DNA from: Shewanella nanhaiensis
Lineage (GTDB): Bacteria; Pseudomonadota; Gammaproteobacteria; Enterobacterales; Shewanellaceae
Assembly: GCF_019457885.1 (NCBI RefSeq)
Contig: NZ_JAHZST010000002.1
Coordinates: 124,001 to 188,000 of the forward strand
Direction of reading: 5' to 3'
Length of the DNA stretch: 64,000 nt
This document shows, piece by piece, positions 56,750 through 64,000 of the stretch (positions are counted from its first letter, which is position 1; each line of letters begins with the position of its first letter). Both the position numbers and the translations under genes were made by a program. A model generated the notes under the pieces. It ran no database searches. It saw only the letters and a list, made by a program, of their open reading frames with translations, and was not told the DNA's origin.

Positions 56750-57642
56750 TGACTCAAACTGAGAACAATAGACAATCAGGTTTATTAGAGTTACATATGG
56801 CAGTGCTGCTTTTTGGTGGCACTGCACTCTTCTCAAAACTCATTCCTCTTGGCGCACTGGATATCACTCTACTGCGCTGTCTCATCGCTGCTACAGCCTT
56901 AGCTTTACTTGTTAAAGCCAGCAAAAGTAGATTACGACTCGACTCATCAAAAGACTATTTTATCGCAATTGGTCTAGGCATTGTCGTCAGCCTTCATTGG
57001 GTCACTTACTTTGCTTCAATGCAACTATCCTCAGTTGCTATCGGCATGATAGCTTTCTTCACTTATCCAGTTATGACTGTGTTAGTGGAACCTTTTTTTA
57101 CAGGTAGCCGTATAAAAAAAGTCGATATCATTAGCGGTCTAGTTGTACTTACTGGCGTCATACTCCTCATCCCTGAGGCTAGCTTAGGCAACGATGTTAC
57201 CTTAGGAATTGCGGTAGGTATTCTGTCTGCCATCTTTTTTACAGCCAGAAACTTACTGCACAAACGGTACTTTTCAGCCTACTCAGGCTCTAAAGCCATG
57301 TTCTATCAAACAGCTGTTGCCGTTATTTTTTTAGCTCCTTGGCATACAATAGAGCTAAGCCAGATAGAGCAAAATATCTGGTGGATGATACTCCTGCTAG
57401 GCGTCGTTTTTACCGCTACACCCCACGCACTTTTTACCGCTGCACTAAGACACCTAAGCGCTAAAACAGTCAGTTTAGTCTCTTGTCTTCAGCCTTTTTA
57501 CGGAGCCATACTAGCCTTAATATTTCTTGGGGAAACCTTAGATATAAAAACAGCAATAGGGGGGATCTTAGTCGTGGCGACCGCTATATTTGAAACACAA
57601 CAAAGTCGAAAGCAGCCTAAAGTAAACACCTCTAAAAATTAA
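56749..57642 (+). CDS. EamA-family (DMT superfamily) transporter
   Basis: 297 aa with ten predicted helices in two EamA halves, the drug/metabolite transporter fold. Start overlaps psd stop by one base (TAATG), so it is translated with psd. It sits between psd and mscM, which are adjacent in E. coli. Substrate unknown. Confidence 0.88.
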   Translation: MTQTENNRQSGLLELHMAVLLFGGTALFSKLIPLGALDITLLRCLIAATALALLVKASKSRLRLDSSKDYFIAIGLGIVVSLHWVTYFASMQLSSVAIGMIAFFTYPVMTVLVEPFFTGSRIKKVDIISGLVVLTGVILLIPEASLGNDVTLGIAVGILSAIFFTARNLLHKRYFSAYSGSKAMFYQTAVAVIFLAPWHTIELSQIEQNIWWMILLLGVVFTATPHALFTAALRHLSAKTVSLVSCLQPFYGAILALIFLGETLDIKTAIGGILVVATAIFETQQSRKQPKVNTSKN

Positions 57643-57779
57643 ATAGAAGCGCTAAAGCAGAGCCAGAAGATAAACCAGTAGCTTTGAATTAAATTTATTT
57701 GAAAATAGATCGCCAGCGATTTCAATCTTCCATTTTATTGGTACTATACACGAGTCGCTTTCTCAACCAGCACTAGGCT

Positions 57780-60700
57780 ATGTTTCAAACTATCCGCGCA
57801 ATTTTATTACTTACCTTTTTCCTCTTCACCATGAGTGCTCACGCTGCAAACCCTTTAGATTTAAATAAAAAATTAGGGATAAATCAGACCCAAGGCGAAA
57901 ACTTAACCGCGGAAGAGAAACTCGCTCATATAGAGCGCAATACCAATGAGCTTGCTGAAGTGGAGAAAAACTATATTGATTTAATCAATAATTATGAGGG
58001 TCATAAGCTCAATATTGAACATCAACTACAGGAAGCACAAGCCCCATTAACTTGGTCTAAAAACCAGGGGTTAACACAACAAGCCTCATTTGCTTACTTA
58101 CGCTTATCTGAGCTAAAGGAGATAGAGGCTGAACTTCACGCCAAGATCACTCTTCTATTAAAAGAGCATAATCAACTTCCAAGTAAGATCATCAGTGCAA
58201 GAAAAGCACTCACCGCCCACAGCAAAAATAAAATCAAAAATACAGGCAATATTGAAGAGAAACTTCTTGTTGCACAACGCCAACTCTATACTCAAAGCCT
58301 ATCGACACTTGAAGCTGAGCTTGCCAGTAGCCAAAAGCGAATCAACCTCAATCAGCAGCAGATGCAACTTGTTAGAAAGCAGCTATCTCAACAAGAGAGC
58401 CTAATTGAGTCGATTAATAGCGAAATGGCACAACAACGCCAACATAAAACAGACTCAACCATTGCCAAAAGTCTTATCGAAACGGCTAATGAACAAAATC
58501 CACTGACCCAAGAGCTAAGCCAGAAGAATCGTGAATACGCAGATGAGCTAAAAAAATTAACTCTCCTGACTAATGAGGCCGTTAAGCAGCAGGAACAGGC
58601 TGAAAACCTTTACCAGCAACAAGCAAAACAGCTAACAAATATCCAGCAACAGATCAGTTGGATTAAATTAAGTTCAGCTTTTGGCGAACGCTTTTTACAG
58701 ATACTGCAATCGCTTCCTTCTGTACCAGATCAGGAGAAGCTACAAACTAAAATCGCCAATAGCAGGCTGATAAAATATCAATTAGAGCAAGACCAAACGT
58801 TAAATGGCCAACAGCTACAGTCAATAGGCTCCTTTACCCTTATTCAGAATCAGTTACTTAATTCACAACATGATCTATTGGTACAGCTCCTTCAAGGTTA
58901 CGATCTCTATCTGAGTGAGCTTGCCGATCTTAGGGTTATTTATGAGCAGCTAACTCAGCAAAATTTAACCATAAAAAGTACCCTTAATGAGCACCTATTT
59001 TGGGTTCCCAATGCGAACTCAATAGGCAAATTATGGTTCACTGATCTGCTGCAAAGCACCCAGTGGTTGATTGCTCAACAACCATTGACCCAAGTATCTG
59101 CCTCAATCAGTACCCAGAGTACCTTATGGTCATGGTGGCTTATTCTTTTAATTGTTAGCTTAATTGCTCAGGACATTCTGACGCCTAAGTTTAATAAAAC
59201 CTTAGAGCAAGATGCGGCCTTTGTAGGGAATGTGACTCAAGATAGTTTTTTTTACACTTTAAGAGCACTCGTTAATACCTTTATCTACAGTATCTTTAAG
59301 CCATCTCCTATTGTGCTTGCTGGTATCATCATGCTGAAATCAGAGCAAAATATGGTATCAGCAATTGGTATGGGCGTCTTAGTGATCGGCTTAGTCTATC
59401 TGCTATACCGTTTCTCTTACTTACTTGCACTCAATAATGGCTTGTTAATTAGTCACTTCAAAGGCCATGAAGCGCTCATACGTAAGGGGCAACTCAAGCT
59501 AAAGGCGTTCACTCTCACCACGATTCCTTTTTTCGGAATTATGGGAGTCACTGAGGTTATCAATAACTCAGTCTTGAGAAACAGCATAGGAAGAGGCGCC
59601 TTTATTATATTCTGTATCTTATTGTTTATGTTCTATAAAGAGATACTGTCAATTTCCAAGCGTGAATATCATGCTCATCAGGATGGTAAAAATAAAAAAC
59701 TATTACAGCGGTTGTTATGGGCAATTCTTCTACTCGTTCCGCCTGTTTGTGCCGTTTTAGCTTTCAAGGGATACTACTACACGGCCTTTCAAATGCTGCT
59801 GCAGTTACAGATCTCACTCCTGCTCTCTCTCGGCTTCATGTTGCTTTACCAGTTAACTAAACGCTGGATGTTAATCGAGCGCCGACGCATTGCATTCGAT
59901 CGCGCTAAAGCGCGACGAGCTGAGATACTGTCGCAGCGAGAAAGGGGGGAGGAAACACAAAGCAGCGGAGATCCTTTAGATACCTATGAAGAGCCTCAGG
60001 TCGATTTAGAGACGATTTCAAGCCAATCCCTTGGTTTGGTTCGTTCCTTGTTGATTTTAGCCTTCCTAGTGAGCTTAGTGGGCCTATGGACCCAAACTCA
60101 CACAGCATTGTTCTCTTTACTCGACGGGATCACTCTCTGGACCAGTAATACGACCATTAACGGCATAGAGCAACCTCTACCAATAACCCTTAAATCTCTG
60201 CTGCTAGGACTGATAATCGTCGGCTTCTCACTCATGATAGCCACCAATTTACCCGGCCTCATCGAGTTGACCATTTTACAGCGACTGGATCTGACCCAAG
60301 GAACTGGCTTTGCTATCACCACGGTCAGCCGCTATTTAGTTATCTTCTTCGGTATTTTAAGTGGCTTTTCCACCTTAGGAATGGAGTGGTCAAAACTTCA
60401 ATGGCTCATTGCCGCGCTCTCTCTTGGCTTAGGTTTCGGTCTACAAGAGATCTTTGCCAACTTTATCTCCGGTCTGATAATTCTGTTTGAAAAGCCAGTA
60501 CGTATTGGCGATACCGTCACTATTAGGGATCTCACCGGAACCGTGAGTAAAATTCAGATCCGTGCAACAACCATTATCGATTGGGATAGAAAGGAGATCA
60601 TTATCCCCAATAAGGCGTTTATTACCGAGCAGTTGATTAACTGGTCTCTCTCCGATCCTATTACTCGAGTGATTGTTTATGTCTCTGTAGCTCGAGATTC

Positions 60701-60992
60701 TGATCCCGCTCGTGTTGAAGCCTCACTTTACCAAGCTGTCAAAGAGTGCGATGAGGCTTTGGAGATCCCCGAGCCTGAAGTCTGGTTTGCAGGCTTTGGT
60801 AAACACACCCAAGACTATGAAGTTCGAGCGTACGCTAAAGATATGAATACTCGATGGCCACTTCGCCATAAACTACATAAAGAGATTAGTAAAAAGCTTA
60901 GAGAAAATAATCTGGAATTGGCCTTCCCACAACTGGAAGTTCATATCAGCAACACCCACAATAAAGACACTCAAGGATTGATAAGAACCTAA
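57780..60992 (+). CDS. mscM: Mechanosensitive channel MscM/MscK-type
   Basis: 1070 aa. Signal peptide (1-22), a long periplasmic coiled-coil region (about 25-440), then a set of about ten helices with the MscS domain at the C-terminal end (about 850-1050). The pore helix has GLGFGLQEIFANFISGLIIL, followed by EKPVRIGDTVTIRDLTGTV and the cytosolic vestibule. It opens under membrane tension to release solutes. Gene order rsgA-psd-(EamA)-mscM agrees with the name; KefA/MscK-type cannot be excluded. Confidence 0.88.
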   Translation: MFQTIRAILLLTFFLFTMSAHAANPLDLNKKLGINQTQGENLTAEEKLAHIERNTNELAEVEKNYIDLINNYEGHKLNIEHQLQEAQAPLTWSKNQGLTQQASFAYLRLSELKEIEAELHAKITLLLKEHNQLPSKIISARKALTAHSKNKIKNTGNIEEKLLVAQRQLYTQSLSTLEAELASSQKRINLNQQQMQLVRKQLSQQESLIESINSEMAQQRQHKTDSTIAKSLIETANEQNPLTQELSQKNREYADELKKLTLLTNEAVKQQEQAENLYQQQAKQLTNIQQQISWIKLSSAFGERFLQILQSLPSVPDQEKLQTKIANSRLIKYQLEQDQTLNGQQLQSIGSFTLIQNQLLNSQHDLLVQLLQGYDLYLSELADLRVIYEQLTQQNLTIKSTLNEHLFWVPNANSIGKLWFTDLLQSTQWLIAQQPLTQVSASISTQSTLWSWWLILLIVSLIAQDILTPKFNKTLEQDAAFVGNVTQDSFFYTLRALVNTFIYSIFKPSPIVLAGIIMLKSEQNMVSAIGMGVLVIGLVYLLYRFSYLLALNNGLLISHFKGHEALIRKGQLKLKAFTLTTIPFFGIMGVTEVINNSVLRNSIGRGAFIIFCILLFMFYKEILSISKREYHAHQDGKNKKLLQRLLWAILLLVPPVCAVLAFKGYYYTAFQMLLQLQISLLLSLGFMLLYQLTKRWMLIERRRIAFDRAKARRAEILSQRERGEETQSSGDPLDTYEEPQVDLETISSQSLGLVRSLLILAFLVSLVGLWTQTHTALFSLLDGITLWTSNTTINGIEQPLPITLKSLLLGLIIVGFSLMIATNLPGLIELTILQRLDLTQGTGFAITTVSRYLVIFFGILSGFSTLGMEWSKLQWLIAALSLGLGFGLQEIFANFISGLIILFEKPVRIGDTVTIRDLTGTVSKIQIRATTIIDWDRKEIIIPNKAFITEQLINWSLSDPITRVIVYVSVARDSDPARVEASLYQAVKECDEALEIPEPEVWFAGFGKHTQDYEVRAYAKDMNTRWPLRHKLHKEISKKLRENNLELAFPQLEVHISNTHNKDTQGLIRT

Positions 60993-61699
60993 TGATTATT
61001 TTTGCTCACAGAGGCGCGAGTGGCTACGCTCCCGAAAACACCTTAGCTGCGATGAAAAAAGCCATCGAACTGGGTTGTCGCGCCATCGAGCTGGATATTC
61101 ACAGTGTTGAGGGGGAGCTGTATGTCTATCACGACAGAAGATTAGATCACAAAAGCGACGGTAAAGGCGTGATTGACCAAGTCTCTCAACAATATCTGAA
61201 TACAGTTTCAGTGCAAAATGAGCCCATTCCGACACTTTGGGAGGTGATGACATTCCTGAGTAAGTATGATTGCATCGTCAACATTGAGCTAAAGGGAATG
61301 ACCTGTTTAGCGCCATTTATTACACTCTATCCCAGACTTTTAAATGAGTTAAACTTCACTCCAGATCAACTACTCATCTCATCTTTTCACCACGGTTTTT
61401 TGCAACAGTTTCGCCAATTATATTCAGATGCCTACATTGCTCCCCTAATCGAAGGAGTACAACTTGATAACACCCACACAGCATCACTTCTGAACGCCTA
61501 CTCAATCCATTTGAGCCTAAGTTTTATTAATCAGGCTCTTATTGATGAGGCTCACGCTAAAGGGTTGAAAGTTTTTGTTTACACTGTCGACCATATTGAT
61601 GATGTAAAAATGTTATCAAACATGGGGATCGATGGTATATTTAGCAATTATCCTGATAGGGCATCCAAAATCCTAGAGGAAAGTGGCATTCGCGCCTAA
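60992..61699 (+). CDS. Glycerophosphodiester phosphodiesterase (cytosolic, UgpQ-like)
   Basis: 235 aa, no signal peptide. GDPD motif FAHRGASGYAPENTLAA with catalytic His6 and Arg7, then AIELDIHSVEGELYVYHDRRLDH with the metal-binding Glu/Asp and His. It hydrolyses glycerophosphodiesters to glycerol-3-phosphate. One-base overlap with mscM (TAATG) suggests translational coupling. Confidence 0.93.
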   Translation: MIIFAHRGASGYAPENTLAAMKKAIELGCRAIELDIHSVEGELYVYHDRRLDHKSDGKGVIDQVSQQYLNTVSVQNEPIPTLWEVMTFLSKYDCIVNIELKGMTCLAPFITLYPRLLNELNFTPDQLLISSFHHGFLQQFRQLYSDAYIAPLIEGVQLDNTHTASLLNAYSIHLSLSFINQALIDEAHAKGLKVFVYTVDHIDDVKMLSNMGIDGIFSNYPDRASKILEESGIRA

Positions 61700-61716
61700 A
61701 CTTTATCTAGGTAAAG

Positions 61717-62049
61717 TCAAACTTGGCGATTTTTCTGTGCCCAACTACCAATTAGTAAAAAAATCAAGATCACAGACCATAACAGCCAAGGAGCAGGCAG
61801 TTTAGCCATGCTCCTAGCCAGTAGTGGGCTGACGGTCACGATCAACATGCCGTAACCAAAAGCATTAACCAAAACAAAGGTAAATGTACGCAGAATAAAG
61901 GAACGACCTAATAATTTCCGCCTTAGGAAACGGTTGATATCAGCACCAAAGGCCACGAGAAAACAGGCTATAATTGCGGTAGCGACCTCATTCAGCCAAG
62001 GGTATAACAAGCTACCAACTTGATGAAAAATTGAAATAATTTGTTCCAT
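61717..62049 (-). CDS. DUF3392-like membrane protein
   Basis: 110 aa from ATG at 62049, preferred because GGA precedes it; the frame allows 62061 and 62067. Three hydrophobic segments with the family's ADINRFLRRKL and NAFGYGMLIV. I recall similar proteins as DUF3392 in Shewanella and Vibrio. Function unknown. Convergent with the GDPD gene, and the start lies 49 bases from the divergent dehydrogenase. Confidence 0.65.
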   Translation of the reverse strand: MEQIISIFHQVGSLLYPWLNEVATAIIACFLVAFGADINRFLRRKLLGRSFILRTFTFVLVNAFGYGMLIVTVSPLLARSMAKLPAPWLLWSVILIFLLIGSWAQKNRQV

Positions 62050-62097
62050 ATTAGGGTCCATTAACAAAAAATCGAGTTAAGAATAAGCGGAGTAAGT

Positions 62098-63024
62098 ATG
62101 AGACACAAGTTGCTATTACTAACCAGTAAAAATGAACGCTATAGGGAGTTGCTAGCTTCTTGCCATCTTCCTGACATCGTTTTACTTGGTGACGAACCTA
62201 GTAGCATTTTAGAGGCTAATGTTTGGCTGGCTGAACCAGCATTGGCAGCCCCACTACTTCCTCACGCTAATAACTTAACTTGGATGCAATCGACCATGGC
62301 TGGAGTCGATGCCCTAGTCAAACCTCGCCAGCGAAAAGATTACCAACTCACAAATGTTAGAGGGATATTCGGCCCATTGATGAGCGAATACCTTTTTGGG
62401 TACCTACTAGCGCACCAACGTGAACATCAAAAATATAAAACCCAGCAAGCTGAAAAAATCTGGCTTCCCGGTAGCTTTAAAACTCTGCAAGGTCAAAATC
62501 TGCTACTTTTAGGAACAGGAAATATAGCAAAACACTTAGCCCAAACAGCAAAACACTTTGGAATGCACGTCACAGGAATAAACCGCGGGGCCAAACCAAC
62601 CAAAGGGTTTGATAAAGTTGATACGCTAGCCAATATCTCACAACACCTCGCGCAAGCAGATGCTGTGGCCAGCATTTTACCTAGTACCCCCCAAACAAGA
62701 GGGGCTCTCAATGCTGAGCTGCTCTCTATGATGAAACCTGGTGCTATCTTTTTTAACTTAGGCCGTGGCGATGTGTTAGATCTTGATGCACTCTACATGC
62801 AGTTAATAGAGAACAGTGACCAACATGCTATTTTAGACGTGTTCAATCAGGAGCCTTTACCAAAAGAGCACCCAATCTGGACACTGGATAATGTGATTAT
62901 TACCCCACATATCGCCGCACCTAGTTTTCCAGAGCAGGTAGTAGAGATATTTTCAAATAACTACCACAAGCTACTGCAGGGAGAGCAGCTCACTCATGCA
63001 GTAAATTTTGCTCGAGGCTATTAA
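62098..63024 (+). CDS. D-2-hydroxyacid dehydrogenase (GhrA-like)
   Basis: 308 aa. NAD(P)-binding loop LLLGTGNIAKHLAQTAKHFG, catalytic region NLGRGDVLD, DVFNQEPLP and ITPHIAAPSFP. The length and the lack of an extended catalytic N-terminal domain place it with the short GhrA-type glyoxylate/hydroxypyruvate reductases. The exact substrate is not readable from sequence. Confidence 0.88.
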   Translation: MRHKLLLLTSKNERYRELLASCHLPDIVLLGDEPSSILEANVWLAEPALAAPLLPHANNLTWMQSTMAGVDALVKPRQRKDYQLTNVRGIFGPLMSEYLFGYLLAHQREHQKYKTQQAEKIWLPGSFKTLQGQNLLLLGTGNIAKHLAQTAKHFGMHVTGINRGAKPTKGFDKVDTLANISQHLAQADAVASILPSTPQTRGALNAELLSMMKPGAIFFNLGRGDVLDLDALYMQLIENSDQHAILDVFNQEPLPKEHPIWTLDNVIITPHIAAPSFPEQVVEIFSNNYHKLLQGEQLTHAVNFARGY

Positions 63025-63214
63025 GCACAAACTACAAAACTGATATTCGCCGTATAGAAAAGGACGACTAGCGGCAAATAACACTCTTAAACGATTTCCC
63101 CCTCACATGCACCTCCTTCCTTGAGTCTCATACTGTAATATCTTTAAGGTTTTAGACCACTAACTTTATAAAAAAGGAAGCCTAAGCCTCCCTTATCTGT
63201 TTATACTAACGGTG

Positions 63215-64000
63215 CTATAAAGCTTGCTTCTGACTCCGTTTAAGGAACTGCTCTACCAAGGCCTTCTGCGAGTTAATATTGGTCACCACAACATGATTTA
63301 AACCTATCATCTCATCACCTAAATCATTGGATGAGCCATTGAGTTGAGAGATATTAACCATACTCCGATTCACCTCATTAGAGACGCTTGACTGCTCCTC
63401 AACGGCACTGGCGATATGGTGAGTCATATCTGAAATAGAGACAATAGCCTCTTTTATTGTCCTCAATGCATTACCCGCTTGAGCCGCTTGGTCAACACAT
63501 TGTGAAGCTGAATCTGCACCTTGATGCATACTCTGCACAGCTTTTGCCGTTCCCTGCTGCAGCAGGTTAATCATATTTTGAATCTCAGTCGTTGAATCAT
63601 GGGTTCGTTTGGCTAACGCTCGCACCTCATCCGCAACAACAGCAAAACCTCGACCTTGCTCACCAGCCCTTGCAGCCTCAATAGCAGCATTTAATGCAAG
63701 TAGATTAGTTTGCTCTGCGATACTTTGGATCACATCTAAAACGGTACCAATCCCTTTACTCTGCTCCTCTAGGTCTTTAATCACTAATGATGTTTCTGTG
63801 AGCTGGGAAGACATTAACTCTATTGAAGATATGGTCTGAGTCACAATTGCATCACCAGCATTTGCTTCATCAGAAGCAGATTGAGATGAGTTAGCAGCAT
63901 CGGAGCAATTTGAAGCCATATCTCCTAAGGTTGCGGTCATCTCTTGCATAGCCGTTGCAACCTGTTCAACCTCACGGGTTAAGGAGTCACTATTATTTTT
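63215..64000 (-). CDS. Methyl-accepting chemotaxis protein, C-terminal part (cut by window edge)
   Basis: The frame runs open to base 64000, so the sensor and HAMP parts are outside the window. Inside are the signalling hairpin ([34 protein letters not shown]), methylation-helix repeats and a C-terminus without a recognisable NWETF-type CheR-docking pentapeptide. It signals to CheA/CheW. Confidence 0.93.
   Translation of the reverse strand, partial: KNNSDSLTREVEQVATAMQEMTATLGDMASNCSDAANSSQSASDEANAGDAIVTQTISSIELMSSQLTETSLVIKDLEEQSKGIGTVLDVIQSIAEQTNLLALNAAIEAARAGEQGRGFAVVADEVRALAKRTHDSTTEIQNMINLLQQGTAKAVQSMHQGADSASQCVDQAAQAGNALRTIKEAIVSISDMTHHIASAVEEQSSVSNEVNRSMVNISQLNGSSNDLGDEMIGLNHVVVTNINSQKALVEQFLKRSQKQAL

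Overview
The window is chromosomal DNA of a gammaproteobacterium, almost certainly a Shewanella. I infer this from protein content and gene order, not from a database search. Examples are endA-rsmE-gshB, petABC next to sspAB, and the block nnr-tsaE-amiB-mutL-miaA-hfq-hflX-hflK-hflC next to a tRNA-Gly array, orn, rsgA, psd and mscM. The last block matches the order I know from E. coli, including tRNA-Gly genes between orn and nnr. The window is core genome: I see no phage, IS element, integrase or CRISPR array.

Layout. 1-7.5 kb: endA (partial), rsmE, gshB and an alkaline phosphatase on +, facing a minus-strand operon of a PBP-like secreted protein, an outer-membrane barrel and a GGDEF-EAL protein. 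8-12.2 kb: rsmC, a FapA/DUF342 protein and an M50 membrane protease. 12.5-17.8 kb: an RND efflux operon with two lipoprotein adaptors. 18-21.2 kb: tRNA-Leu(CAA), a 42-aa membrane protein, a SieB-like membrane protein and an orphan histidine kinase. 21.2-28 kb: pepT, tcdA, two tandem paralogous porins, tpm and a Cys-rich small protein. 28-37.8 kb: a Ser/Thr kinase with an unassigned C-terminal half, fxsA, cutA, dsbD, an S9 peptidase, pabA and a GGDEF protein. 37.8-51.8 kb, all minus: sspBA, petCBA, then the hfl/hfq/mutL block. 51.9-54.1 kb: two unassigned genes and the tRNA-Gly array. 54.1-64 kb: orn, rsgA, psd, an EamA transporter, mscM, a glycerophosphodiesterase, a DUF3392 protein, a 2-hydroxyacid dehydrogenase and a partial chemotaxis receptor.

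The most unusual part is the tRNA-Gly array (about 52.9-54.0 kb, minus strand, behind a strong-looking promoter). Four identical intact tRNA-Gly(GCC) genes are interleaved with four longer tRNA-like elements of 103-120 nt. These keep the encoded CCA end, the TTCGAA of the T arm and most of the acceptor and D-arm sequence. They share insertions at the same sites: D arm, anticodon loop, T arm, and in two copies the variable region. A fifth element at the promoter-proximal end is only a 5' half. Intact and expanded copies are duplicated together as units of about 240 bp, and the two outermost expanded copies are about 185 bp apart. A 9-bp hairpin in two spacers shows a compensatory pair change. 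The array may be decaying repeats, or a set of non-decoding tRNA-like RNAs made from the same precursor.

Second-rank items are the PBP-barrel-GGDEF/EAL operon beside alkaline phosphatase, the kinase with an unknown C-terminal region, and the mosaic pair of porins.
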